This document shows positions 53,149 to 64,000 of a stretch of 64,000 nt of DNA, one piece after another. Origin of the DNA: Neurospora intermedia. Lineage: Eukaryota > Ascomycota > Sordariomycetes > Sordariales > Sordariaceae. Below the pieces are notes generated by a model. The model made no database searches. It worked only from the letters and a program-made list of their open reading frames with translations, and was not told the origin of the DNA. Where the stretch lies: contig BTPP01000002.1 in NCBI GenBank assembly GCA_037102815.1, forward strand, positions 1,054,001 to 1,118,000, given 5' to 3'. The translations under genes were made by a program, and so were the position numbers. The first letter of the stretch is position 1. The number at the start of each line of letters is the position of its first letter.

Positions 53149-54577
53149 ATGAAGCAAGCGTTGTTCCTGGCCTCGGGCTTTGCCTGGTTGAACCTGGCCT
53201 CGGCCGCCTGCTGTCGTAGCAACAAGTGCTTGAAGGGTACGATTGCTTCCAGTACAATATTCTCACAAGAAGTACTAATCACGCTCTACTCGCAACAGCC
53301 ATTGTCCTAAACCAACATGGCATTGATGACTGCGCCTCGGTCCTTGTCGAGACTGTGTCGGCTCCGGCCCGCATCGTGACCGAGACCGTCACTGTGTCCT
53401 CTACCCAGTATGCCACCGTCCTTGGCACCGAGATTGTCACCGAAATCGAGTCAACTACGGCTGCTACCGAGACGGTCTTTGTCACCGAGAGTTCTTCCGT
53501 TACCGTTGGCACTGAGACGGTCTTTCAGCTCACAACCGAAACGACCATCGCTAGCACTGAGACGGTTTTCCAGACCATCACCGTCCCAGCTCTGACCGAG
53601 AAGAAGCGTGACATCGATACCTTGACGTTCGTGGGGCCCACCAGCTCGGCCTTGGTCGAGCCTGCTCCCGTTCAATCCTCTCCGGCGCTCCCCGAGTATG
53701 CCTTGGACTGCCCGTCCTTCGACAAGTACAAGTCGGCTTGCAAGTGCGTCGGTGCTGAGATCGTAACCGTCACCGTTCCTGTTCCCGTTTCAACTGTTAC
53801 TGTCGAAGAGACTACTGTAAGTTCCCACCTCGTCACGATTCGTAAGGGAACCTAGCTGACTTGACTTCTTTTTCTTAGACCGTCTTTGCCTCTGTCGCTG
53901 CCACTGTTACCACCACGGAAACTGAGTTGGTATTTGTGACGGCCACAGCCTTCGCTACCGCGACTGTTGTTGTGCCTGATTATGAGACGGTCACCGCCAC
54001 TCAGACCGATGTCGTCTCCCTCACTGCTACTGTCACCGCGATCGAGACCGCAACCCTGGCCCCCGAGCCCGTGCAACCCGTGTGTCGAATCAACACTGGC
54101 GCCTTCCGTGCAGTGACCACTGTCAACAACAACGACCTCTACATGTACGCCAATTTGCTGAACCCCGTGTACGGTGACTTAGACTGGCGAGTTGGTAGCA
54201 CCAGCACCTCTCCGAACGTCCAGCCCCGGTACAACCTTGCTCTTGATAGCGAAGGCTCTCTGTACCTTCACGACAGGGTTCTTCCTTATACCTACGCATA
54301 CTACGTCTATATTTCGACCGCCAATTCGGGATCCAACTGGGCTCAAATCGGCACCAAGCAATCTGTCGAGAGTCAGATTGCACAGGGCGGCCGGATCAGC
54401 AAGCTCAAGGGATGCGTGAATTCCGTCACTGGTGAGCTCACGCTCCAAGATTCCCTGGGAAGGAAGAATATTCTCTATTGCGGCGCACAACTCTGGTTGT
54501 CTGCCGGCCTGGGTGAAGATGTCAACCGTGGTTGCTCCCAGCAATTCCCCAAGGTCGTCGCGCCATATGGGCAGTAA
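53149..54577 (+). CDS. Secreted Thr/Val-rich repeat protein
   Basis: Three exons: 53149-53236, 53299-53816 and 53879-54577, giving 434 residues. Both introns are 62 bp; the first has a TACTAATC branch site. Residues 1-19 form a signal peptide (hydrophobic, ending ASA), followed by a short cysteine motif (C21, C22, C27). Residues 45-130 and 180-262 are imperfect repeats of the E-T-V-x-x-T type, likely heavily O-glycosylated and extended. A KKR at 131-133 is a probable Kex2 cleavage site. Three cysteines (167, 177, 179) sit between the repeat blocks. Residues 270-434 look globular, with cysteines at 271 and further on. No GPI signal is visible. This architecture occurs in fungal cell-wall or extracellular proteins; the C-terminal part may be one of the fungal DUF domains (DUF7908-type is a guess). 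Function unknown. Confidence 0.85.
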
Positions 54578-55064
54578 TTCAGGATACTTGTGTATTCGAC
54601 ATATGGCGTGTGTTGGCAAACGTTCAGCCATTTGTCTATAACAGTCTTGATAAACACTTAGTGTTACTGTAAATGTGTCATTTCAACTGAACCCACGGCT
54701 TGGTTTTACCGTCTGTCGACATGCATCCCACTGTCCCGTACCAAGATGATGCATTCTCACTCCCTGTTGATGAACAAGTGGCCAGCAGGTTCGCACACGC
54801 AACTCTTATCTATAACCCAAAGGATCATGAACCCGCCTGCATATGAACACAAGCCATGCCAAAAGGAAACAGAAAACAAAACGATCTCTTACATACAATT
54901 ACACCCTAATCCCATAGCGCCCATTCTTTTTCTCTTCCTCTCCTCTTGCCGCTCATACCCTCACCATCTCATCTTTCTTCCCCTCTTTCCTCTCTCCTAT
55001 TTATTCTCTCTCTCATCCACAGTAACCTTCTCTACTCTATACCCCCAACACCTCCCATACCTAT
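54578..55064. other. Intergenic sequence between convergent gene ends
   Basis: 487 bp between the stop codons of two converging genes, so it should hold both 3' untranslated regions and polyadenylation sites. Bases 54915-55060 are strongly pyrimidine-rich on the + strand (CTCTTCCTCTCCTC-type). Small open frames here overlap or are low-complexity and are not supported. Confidence 0.6.
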
Positions 55065-55961
55065 CTACCCCTCCAACGAAGCAACCCTCCTCCACCCTTC
55101 ATTCCCCACCACCACACTACCCCCTTCCAACTTCTCAAACCCTTTTCCATTCGAAACCTCCGCCTCCTTCTTGATCGTCTCATCCCACTTCCCCATCGCC
55201 ATCTCCACCAAGAACTTTCCCAAATGTTCCGTAGGACTCCACATCTTCTTGTACCCCGCTCTGATCGGCGGTCCCAAAACACAGTTGCTCAAAGTATACA
55301 GGCCGGACACTTTGGGGATGTACGGGTGGATGGCAGGGTGAGCGGCCGCGTCGATAAAGGCTGGGCGCATGGAGAAAGGTAGGAAAGTTGGAGAAGAAAG
55401 CTGGGAGAGGGCGAGTTCGGCTTGGCCTTTGATGATGGCGAACCAGGGGGTGGTGAGTCTTGATAAGAGGGGTTTGGAAGAGAGAGGGGTGGTGGTGGTG
55501 CCTTCGCCGGAGACGTAGATGAAGCGGAAGGGTTCCTTATTTTGGTCGGGAGGAGAGGAAGAAGAAGAAGAAGAAGGGGGTAGGGTCTGGAAAGCGGCGG
55601 CGGCGGCGAGGGGGAAGTCTTTGGTGATTTTGACGTATTCCCTATTTCACCATTCAGTATCAGTGGGAAGAATAGAGTGAATTGGAAGAGAAACAACATA
55701 CTCTTTCCCAACAGCATTTTGACTAATTCCCAGCGCCCAAACACATCCCGTTGCGCCCTTGAGTTGGCTAAGCAGGTCACCGTCGTACTTCTCGAAATCC
55801 TTGTGGAGAATGACGTTGATGCGCGGGTCCTTGGCGTCTTCGGCCATCTTGACGGGACGTCGGCTGATGATGGAGATCTTGGTGATGTCTTTGGTCTTGA
55901 TCATGGCGTCTAGGACGGCGGAGCCGACGAGGCCGGTGGCGCCTGTGAGGATTAGATGCAT
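55065..55961 (-). CDS. NAD(P)-binding Rossmann-fold protein
   Basis: Two exons on the minus strand, 55961-55702 and 55641-55065, with a 60-bp intron (GTATGT donor), giving 278 residues. I chose the start at MHLILTGATG because the fold begins there; an ATG ten codons upstream (55991) is also open. The dinucleotide-binding motif G-A-T-G-L-V-G is at residues 7-13, at the end of the first beta strand. YVSGEG at 128-133 matches the strand-4 region of atypical short-chain dehydrogenase / NmrA-like proteins, and the family's RPAFIDAAAHP-type text follows. A serine-rich insert (110-115) is probably a loop. The classical Y-x-x-x-K catalytic pair is not evident, so it may bind NAD(P)H without being a normal dehydrogenase. 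Similar proteins are widespread in ascomycetes, usually as hypothetical 'nucleoside-diphosphate-sugar epimerase-like'. Substrate unknown. Confidence 0.85.
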
Positions 55962-56431
55962 GATGGATTGGTGATTTTGGTGTGCTTGCAATGCAATGGG
56001 TTAAGAAGAACGAAGGAGAGGAAATAAAGGGTTCGAAGGACGGATGCGAAAGAAACATCGAGCTATATATCATTGCCAGCAACTCTGAAGCAGCCGACGG
56101 GAAATGATGCTATCTAGCACTGCCTGGCATTGCCCCATCGTCGTCGCTCCTTGATTCTGACATAAGCCCGAAGCCGTATCCAGGATCGTACCTAGACTCC
56201 TCTTCTCCAATCAAATCTTTCGTCTTACCTCCGGACTCCGCGGTTACAATATCCGGGAGCGGGCCGGAGCGGATTTGCGGCCGCATCACCGCAGTTGTGG
56301 AGTCGCAGTGGAGTACACAACCCCGGGTCGACTGCCGATCCAGCGGCTCAGGGGCCGCGTGGACCCCACTGTTAACGACAACAGCAATTAAAGCCCTTGA
56401 CCATCTTGGGCGGTGTTGACGACGACGATGG
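55962..56431. other. Intergenic sequence
   Basis: 470 bp between two minus-strand genes. It should contain the promoter and leader of the Rossmann-fold gene and the 3' end of the 548-residue gene. No separate gene is supported. Confidence 0.55.
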
Positions 56432-58132
56432 CTAGGCTCTTCCAATTGCCCATGCCCTTTCCACAGCCACCTTGAGTCCGTTGGCTTCGCATCTCACTAA
56501 CGCTCCGAACGGGATAAAGGCGATGTATTTGACCCTGGTGCTCACGTCCTTCTCCTCTGTCGTCAATTTCAGCTGTCCCATTTTCTCGTGCCATCGCGGA
56601 TCGATCAACGGTTTTCCAGTCTTGTCCACCTTTGGTTCCCACTCGGGAGGATCTTCATCGTCTCCCTCGTCGGTGCTTTTTGATGCAATTTCGATCCGCA
56701 ATGGCACTGGCGACTTTCTTATTGCCAGTTTCAGATCGACAGCCTGCTCGCAAAGCTGCTCGATTATCTTTTCAACCATTTTCTTGTTCCGCGCAAAGGT
56801 GAAGTTCATCAAGGGCTCAAGGTACCCGACCAATGTTTGGGCCGCGCTCTTAGCTTCAACCGTCAAGATCCCGTTTCGAAGTTGCTTGAAGAGGTTAATG
56901 TTGACCGCTCGCCATTTTGCTTCGCCTTTGTGTCCCACTATCGTATCTCATTAGCGTCCCATACCCTCAAACGTCAAGACGGAAGACTTACCTTTCTCAT
57001 GCCTCATCAAATACCCCTCAATATCCTCCAACTGTCTCTCCACGCGTCCCGTCTCCCCTCGCTCATCCACCTCCCCATCCAGCTCGGCTCCAAACGTCCT
57101 ATGCCCGGGCCTCAAAATCCTCGAGTACAACACTTGAAACACAGCCGCCATAACCAAATACCTCCTCACCTCCACCGATGCGCTCCCAAACAGCTGCTGG
57201 TCCGGCACCCACGGCAAGCGCATAACATCCACCTCCATCACCTTCGCCTTCTTTGTTTCCAGCTGTAGTGCAGAACTGCTCACAAACTCCCACACCTTCG
57301 CTCTGAACTCTACAAACATTCTTCGTACCCTCTCCACAGCCATCTCCTCCCCCTTTTTCTCTCCCTCCAACCCCTCTTCCCCTTTTATTTCTCCCTCCCC
57401 ACCCGCATCATCACCAAATACATCCCCCCAATACCCCCCCTCCCGTTCCCTCACCAACTGCTCAATCTCCCTCTCCCGCTCTTTACACACCCTCTTCGCC
57501 TTCCTCACCTGTTCCTCCAACTTTTCAAAATCCACCTGATACGCAATCCGTATCCGCTCCCTCATTCTCTCCAGTGCCTCCGCCGCATTCAGCTGCACCA
57601 TCTCCTCGACCTTATGCAAATGCGGAACCAGCCGTCTTTTCAGCGTCCTTGCCACCGCCTCGTCAATAGTCTGGTACAGCGCTGGTTCGGAGAGCATTCG
57701 CTTGTTCTTCGAGGGGAGCCGAGCGAGTTCGGCTTTGGAAGAACACGGACTGCCGTCGAGCATGATGATGTCTGATGACGCGTTGCTTCCGTCTGAGGAA
57801 GCGGACGTGTTGTTTAAGCCTGGAATATGATTGGTGTCGTTGTCATCGTCATCGTCAGAGGAAGAGGGGTGGAGGACGGTGCCGTCGACAAAGTCCCCGG
57901 GTGTTGTGCGCCAGTGCGCCGGCTCCTTGTTCCATTTTACCCTCTTGGTTGGGCGAGGGGTGATTTTCGTGGTGGAGGGCATTGGGATATAGGGGAATCG
58001 GATGAGTTTGCGGCTTTGGGTCAGGGGCATGCAAAAGAGAGGGACGCGCGGGGGTTCGATCTCGTTGTAGTCTGTCGCGTTGGGGGATGGGTACCGGCGT
58101 TTGGCACCGCGATTGGCGGCTGGGTTGAGCAT
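56432..58132 (-). CDS. Conserved-looking protein of unknown function, 548 aa, with coiled coil
   Basis: Two exons, 58132-56992 and 56937-56432, joined across a 54-bp intron (GTAAGT donor, TAG acceptor). Phase is kept, and the reading frame would otherwise end 13 codons after the junction. The N-terminal 75 residues are basic and proline-containing (PTKRVKWNKEPAHW at 61-74), a possible nuclear signal. Residues 90-101 are an acidic S/D run, 102-150 polar. Residues about 155-232 are strongly helical and charged, a likely coiled coil, followed by a glutamate/glycine-rich linker to 263 and a more globular helical region to the end. I recognise no catalytic motif or named domain. The composition suggests a nuclear or scaffold protein, but this is inference. 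The true start could be M35 or M51. Confidence 0.75.
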
Positions 58133-58880
58133 TGAATAGCTTGGTCAGAGACGGTGATGTTGAGACCGAAGCTCATGCGATGTACTGAGTTTCGGCGAAG
58201 AGCAAAATCTTTCGGATGCGATGCTGGAGGATACTGTTTTTGACCGAGCCTGAGAGAGGTTCCAGTTCCTCGTGGCAGGTAAGTAGTATGTGTACACGCG
58301 TGAAGAAAGCGAAGTCAAAGAACAAAGGAAATAGCTAGAAGTTCGACTTATATAATTGGATCTCGTTTCAGATCGGGGCTTTGTTCTCTTTGTTGTGATG
58401 TATGCCTCAGCCCTGTCCTTCAGGGCATCAAAGATACATGGACGGTTTAGGAAAGGGCTAACTATCCAGGTGCCGCTGTTAGCATATTGTCGTCAAGTTG
58501 GACGGTGCCTCGAGGCCGAGATTTCCGATGCCATTCCGCAGTGCGACTGGTGGTTTGCTTGATATCCCCAAAATCATCGTCACTGTCATACGCAGCATGT
58601 GGATAGCAGACCCAATCTCAATCTATGACAACTATGGGGTGGAGCTTGTGAACCTCTGCGCAATAATAACCTGATGTTCCACCCTCGTCTCTCTCATCGC
58701 CCCATGGTAGCGCCATGAGTTGATGTCCCTGCGAGAGGTCATGCCTTGGATGCAGGCGAGTATCCTCCATGAAGGTACTGTTAGGTTCCACTCGCTGGCC
58801 GCTGTTTACATCCCGGGCTCAAGCGCTAGCCTTGAATGATTTTCAACATCTCTCAGAGAATCAGAAGGAGGTTTTAGAAG
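58133..58880. other. Intergenic sequence
   Basis: 748 bp between two minus-strand genes: promoter of the 548-residue gene at the left, 3' end of the dynamin-like gene at the right. A 68-codon open frame on the + strand (58356-58562) has no domain or start context and is not called. Confidence 0.6.
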
Positions 58881-61286
58881 TTATACCTCTACATTCTGCG
58901 ACTGTTTTTTCTCGTCTTTCTGCGCTTTGGTCTTCCGCTTGCCTGCACCACTTAACGAGCTAGGCGTTTTTTGAGCTCCAGACGCAGAGTTGGCCTCGGA
59001 AGCCGAGGAGACGAACAGCGAGTCTGTTCCTTCGTCAGTATCGAAGAATATGATCTATGGGATAATCGGACTTACTACCAGTGAACTTCATCCCGGTGAA
59101 GCGCTTGCACGTGTCCATACCCTTCTGGAGCACCGTAAGCTGCTTGTTGAGCTGTTCTCGTTCAATACGGCTATCTTCGGATTCTCCGGCGATGATGGCG
59201 ATCTGCTTGGAGTCCATTCCGAAGATTGAGACGGGAGACAGGATACTCTCAAGAGGGTCAATCAGCTTATCTTCGATCACCTGGGCGGCTACATCGTCGA
59301 TGAAACGCTTCATTGCTACCTGGAACAGTGTTCAGTGTAAGTGGATGTTCGAAATATGCACTGGACAAATGACATAGTCATAGCTCATACCGTGTAGTAG
59401 GCGTTGAGGCAACTCAAGGCTTCTTGGGCCGCAAAACGTTCTGGATTCTGTTGAGTGCGTGCTAGTGCATCCACGAGTTCCTTGATGTTGGTTCCACTGT
59501 GACCCGAGGAATTTCTTCGACAGTTGGAACAATACCCATCTGTTGGGTGATGAATGTCTGTTTCAGTGCACTGATTGCCGAAGAATGAGCGTACTGCCTT
59601 TTCCAGCCTCTTCTTCGATTGCTCCTCTCGGGCCGTATGGAGCGCATCTGTGAAGGACTGGTTATAGGTGATAGGATGGCCACTCTGGTGCGGTATCAGA
59701 AGCTCGCTGGCCTTCTCCATCATATCAGCCAGAATCTCGTCCATAAACGGTCCAAAGATTTCCTTCTTCAGGGTCTTCAAGGTCGAAGCGTCCGCGATAT
59801 GGCCAATGATGAGATCAAGAAATTGATTAGCAGCCTCCCAAGCTCTTTGGACATGTTGACGAGCCAAATCACCCCACGGCCGTGCTTGCTCTAGGAAAAG
59901 ATCCGAAACAATCATAGGGTTGAAGGTACCCGGCAGCTCCCGACCTTTAGTACGCTTTAAGAGATACTCAATATGCTCGATGAACTTCTCTTCAGAAATC
60001 AAGACCATCTTGTCACCAACAACGCGGGAATGGTACGTCTCGATTGCATAGTGATGACCGCGGGACGCAATCTCATTGGCGAATCTCTCATTGAGCGTTT
60101 GTACCACGGCTCGGATTCGCTGTTTATAACCAGTGTCGGTTTTGGCGTCCTTGAAGAAGTCGTGGTTGTAAGTACCATCCACAGCAGCCTTCACAAGTGA
60201 CTGGAAAGACTGGCTAAGCGTGTACAGGTAAAGACGCTGTTCAGCCTCCTTCGCCCTAGGATCACCGAGCTTCTGAATCTGAGCATTGCATGCCTCAAAC
60301 TTGGCCTCGATCTCCTCCACCACATTGGGAAGCTCAGAGGCAATCTGTTTGAGTAAAACCTTGCTCAGTCTCTCACGGAGTTTGTCGATGCCAAGATGGG
60401 CGAGCGGGAGCTCAGTCCAGGCGCCCTGAGTGAAGAACTGTTGCTCCATGGTGTCACGGTCGACAACGTTCTTGGCTTCCTTATCGGAATCCTTGTTCCG
60501 GAGTACATGCCACCCAAGACGAAATTCGACTTCCTGATTCTTGGCAAGATCGACGTACTGCTTTTCACTCTCGGACCCAGGATGTAAAGCATCAGGCTTG
60601 GTGATGATACCGAGAGTGCGATGACCGGGGGGGTCGGCTGCGCGAGCCAGCTTCAACACCACCTGGTTTGCGAAGTCGTTTTTCGCCGAGACGACTGCTA
60701 AGATAATACTCCTGGGTTCATTCATGTAAGACCGGACGACTTTTTGGATCAGCTGGACGTCCGCGGCAGTTTGGTTCTTCGTTTCCGAATGGATGAGACC
60801 GGGAAGATCAACGATAGTAAGGTGTGGACGATCGGGACCAGTGATCTCAACGCGAAGGCGATGATTGGAAAACGCCTTGCCTTGTGTCGTCGAGATTCCC
60901 ATGTAGTTCTTGGCCTTCTCGATAATATCCGGCAGGTGGTCGAAGGAGGTCATCTTCTCCTTGAAGGCAGATAGGGCCTTTTGCTCAGTCGCGTTGGCAT
61001 CTTCATGAGGTACAATGGAAACGTGGGCGCTTATGTCGAGGGTGCGGCGCAGAACAACTTCCGTGGGAAAGCGAGTGCACAAGTTCGCCTTGATGGGAAA
61101 AGCGACGCCAGAGATGGCCTCCAGAACAGAGCTCTTGCCGGATGACTGATCTCCACAGACAATGATTTGCGGCAATGAGACATAGTTGTTGATGCCCTCC
61201 AAACGGAGACGATCGATGGCATCCAAAAGTTCTTGCTGATCCTTGGAGCACAACTTGCTCAAGGCACCACTCTGGAAGGTTACCAT
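58881..61286 (-). CDS. Dynamin-family large GTPase (Mx-like fungal type)
   Basis: Exon 1 is 61286-59391 (632 codons), exon 2 is 59319-59076 and exon 3 is 59023-58881, giving about 760 residues. Introns are 71 and 52 bp. All GTPase motifs are present: P-loop GDQSSGKS (45-52), the switch-I threonine in LCTRFPTE (69-76), DLPG (160-163) and TKPD (229-232). The middle and stalk region follows. The end of exon 1 plus exon 2 form the GTPase effector domain (KRFIDDVAAQVIEDKL ... ESEDSRIEREQL). There is no PH or proline-rich domain, unlike classical dynamin; the layout fits the Mx/Vps1-related fungal group expanded in filamentous ascomycetes. Such proteins self-assemble on membranes. Exon 3 adds a lysine-rich polar tail ending QSQNVEV; without the last splice the protein would stop at 59035. 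The acceptor could lie six bases earlier (59029). Confidence 0.9.
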
Positions 61287-64000
61287 CTCTTCGGCCGGAC
61301 TGTGATCGTAGGGAGAGGCAGGGGGGACTAAAATGACGGTAATTATTTCAAGAGGGCTGTTCGGTGTTGGGACTGAGAGGGTCAGACTGTGAAGGTGGTA
61401 AGAGGGTTGATGGTGCGGTGTCCTTATGCTTCATCGTCTGAACCCGTCTGGACGGAGCAACTCTTAAGTAGAAGACTTCCAGAGAAGCCATGCTCTGTTG
61501 GCAGCCCATCGAAATCAATCCTCAAATGACGGACGGAGAGACACCGCGGAAGTGTTAGCAACCGATGCAAGTAGCAGGATCCAGTCACTACTTGCAGGAG
61601 ACGTACTCATCCGAGTAACTGTCAGGCTTTGATGCTTTCAGACCAAACTTCGTTGGTCCTCCTGAAGCCCCAATGTCCTCTCGCGCCCGCTCCGACGGTC
61701 ACTACAAACACTTATCAGCGGATCAAACGGACAATGGAGCCAGCAAGGCCTCAAAGAGGACAATTGGCGCATTAGTACCCTTGTAGATGTTAGGGGACGG
61801 ATGGAATGATACATAGCATATTGGGCCTCCGGCGTTGAGGATAAGTAGTATCCCGTACTGGAGTAGCATCGAATTCGGAGCTAAACGTAGCCTCAGGTAT
61901 GAAAGAGAGAGCAAATGCACAGCTGTGTACCAAAGGGACAACAAGGCACACCAGCACTGAAAAATGTCGTAAACGCGTCTTATAGTCCTCCTAAGTCACG
62001 ACAGATGTCAACTCGAAAAGGTCCGGGTGATATCCAATCTACGAGATGCTCCTCGGCTTATTGTGTAGCTTAGTACACTCTTATCCATAGGACTCTGGAC
62101 GCAACGACATTGGCCAGGCTCACGTTCCATATTCACTATTGCCTTGTGCCTGCCAATTTCGGGCCTCTTGCTTCCAAGTGGGGACAGTCGACATTGGCCA
62201 AACACCCCTCCCGCACAACAAAGTTGAGATGGCCAAAATTATCCTCTTGGAACGATGGAGGGCAGTCCAGCCCTAATCGAATAGACTTTGGGGCTCCTGT
62301 TCGCAATCATGCCTCTTCATTCTCATCGGATCAGGCTGATGTAGGTCGGTTGGGGAACTTGGTCGCAGCTTTGCGACGACGGTGTTGAGTGCAAGGTCTC
62401 TTCTCTCTGTACAGATAATCGAGCCTGGTGTCAGTGTAGGCCGGGGATACTCCCTCATAAGGTTCCGGAGTGCGGATAATGTGGGCCTAGATGTTGTCCA
62501 AATTCTCGAATTTTGTTTTGCGGGAGGCACTGTCGAGCCAGGCAATCATCTGATCGCTTCGAACCGAAAGTCATCAGCGCACTTGAGCAGTTTCAAACCC
62601 CAGACCTCACTTGATGAATGGGATGCTAATGCTGTGGGCCCTTGGGTCCCAAAAACTGAGCCTAAAGCCCGGGCTGCCAACACAGCCAGCGGATAACCGG
62701 AGAAGGAAGTGTCTGACTTGGAAATCTTCCAACTCCGGGGAAAACTCAGATGCCGCCGGGGGTTGCTTGATCGCGACTTGGGATGTTCAGGGGATGGGTA
62801 GCATCTTCTCTTGGACACCGCAGCAAGAGCCTGCTGCCAGTGACTCGAGCTATAACGTTTGAGCTATGGGTTGTCGCCGTCGGGGATTTCGGTTGAGGTT
62901 AGAGCCACGAGGGATCGCGGGATGGCATGGGTAAGGGATGGTGTTGCTTGGTACCAGTATGTAGCTCGAATGCTACGCTGCTCCCGCTGTGCGGGCAGAA
63001 TGCTACGGTATACAACCAAGCCAGATTTGGTTGTTAGCGCGGGACTTCAAAACGCACTCTTCGCAGCCCTATCGCAGGAACTGCGCTAACAACTAAGCCA
63101 GGGTTGATGTTACGTCATCCTAGCTTGTTGCAATCTTCCACCCAACTCTTGGAAAAACCTGGGTTGAGCTTCGGTACTGTGTCATCGCTTGATGTTTGTG
63201 TGTCGCAGTCCGATCGAGCCATGAGCATCTGGCAGCTCGAAGGTGAAATCTGAAGGTAGGATGGTAACGCGTGGAGGGTATGGGTCGGATCAAATGTTCT
63301 TTGTTGGACGGGCAAGGCTCATCGAATGAAAAACTGGCCATTGCGCGATTGACGTTTCGGAAACATCAATGGTGTTCGAATGGCTAGTATTGGATTGGCC
63401 GGTTGAGGTTTCTCGGTATCAAGCGCGGTAGGATCGGTCGAACAAGTGGGAGGAGGATCACCAAAACGAAAGGATTACCATAGTCGAATGCTGCCCAGTT
63501 CTCCAGTCTTGAACGGGCAGAGAGCGACTGAGCAACTGGATCAAGTTCGGTTCAGTTATATGCCGCAGCTCACCGGCCAGTCGAAGACATTTGTCGCGTG
63601 CCTGGCAAGTGATGCAACAATCATTGCGCCTGCCTTTTCAAAGATTTGTTGCAACGAACTTGAAATTGCGGTTCCTGAATTGTGAATCGCAACTGCTCGT
63701 TCGGATATCACGGCGCAAGTGGCCGTGACTGCCAGGACATCCCAACTTGGGGCGCATACGCGCGTCCCCGGATGAGGAGGGAAACATCCCGGCCGTCCAT
63801 GTCAGCGGGGGGGTCTTGGCCCTGACTGCTATTCTCCACTCCTTCCACTATTCTCGTGACTCCTAGCCACTGATTGGCCGATCGAGAAATCTCCAGACCC
63901 GGTATCACGTCCGCCAAGACCAGCAAACACATGCGAACAAAAAGAAACATCAGACGGCAACAGCGGTGGACATTGCTCGACATTTGTAATATTGGCAGTT
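61287..64000. other. Upstream of the dynamin-like gene; no supported gene
   Basis: 2.7 kb of normal-composition DNA. The first few hundred bases are the probable promoter and leader of the dynamin-like gene. Several open frames of 60-105 codons exist on both strands, but none shows a domain, codon bias or splice pattern I can defend. A 10-bp perfect inverted repeat, TTGTTAGCGC (63031-63040) and GCGCTAACAA (63083-63092), is the only clear local structure. Confidence 0.55.

Noticed and set aside
54746-55341. Overlapping 142- and 131-codon plus-strand frames rich in Pro/Ser/Leu
   Set aside because: They come from a pyrimidine-rich 3' region and the antisense strand of the Rossmann-fold gene.
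56472-57268. 160- and 143-codon plus-strand frames
   Set aside because: Antisense shadows of the 548-residue minus-strand gene, which has proper splice sites and coherent composition.
63031-63092. 10-bp inverted repeat as ends of a tiny transposon
   Set aside because: The arms are only 62 bp apart overall, with no target duplication or element-like interior; could be chance or a transcription-factor site.
1-64000. tRNA, rRNA or CRISPR features
   Set aside because: No cloverleaf with the conserved T-loop sequence, no rRNA core sequence and no regularly spaced direct repeats were recognised; CRISPR would not be expected in a fungal chromosome.

Overview
The window is from a filamentous ascomycete (Pezizomycotina) nuclear chromosome. 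The host genes have short introns (about 52-71 bp) with fungal splice signals and belong to families typical of that group: a fungal rhodopsin-like membrane protein, a Thr/Val-rich secreted protein, an NAD(P)-binding fold protein and a dynamin-like GTPase. A 48 kb AT-rich block in the middle has almost no CpA/TpG but keeps CpG, the mark of repeat-induced point mutation (RIP).

Layout. 1-4554: gene-rich-type DNA with one spliced gene (2057-3380, +) and a short interstitial telomere-like tract (1195-1240). 4555-52763: one nested transposon block. 52772-64000: gene-rich-type DNA with a secreted protein (53149-54577, +), a Rossmann-fold protein (55065-55961, -), a protein of unknown function (56432-58132, -) and a dynamin-like GTPase (58881-61286, -). 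The last 2.7 kb shows no convincing gene.

The block resolves into nested insertions, each with terminal repeats and a target-site duplication (TSD). The outer shell is a Mutator-like DNA transposon (MULE) with 125-bp terminal inverted repeats and an 8-bp TSD. Into its transposase gene went a very long Ty3/gypsy-type LTR element (697-bp LTRs, TSD CTAC, 5572-50467). Into that went three more: a second Ty3/gypsy element with 260-bp LTRs (12416-19623, TSD ATAGA); an antisense copy of the same long LTR family (19772-35132, TSD ATAA); and a Tad1-like LINE (39481-46422, TSD about 16 bp). With insertions subtracted, the interrupted long element is 15,360 bp against 15,361 bp for the complete copy, which confirms the reading. 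All coding parts in the block are dead through RIP.

The most interesting points are the cleanly datable insertion order, the size of the long LTR element (about 5.2 kb of unassigned sequence between integrase and the 3' LTR), the patches that escaped RIP, and the secreted-protein gene about 0.4 kb from the island edge. Coordinates of splice sites and domains were read by eye; no database search was possible.
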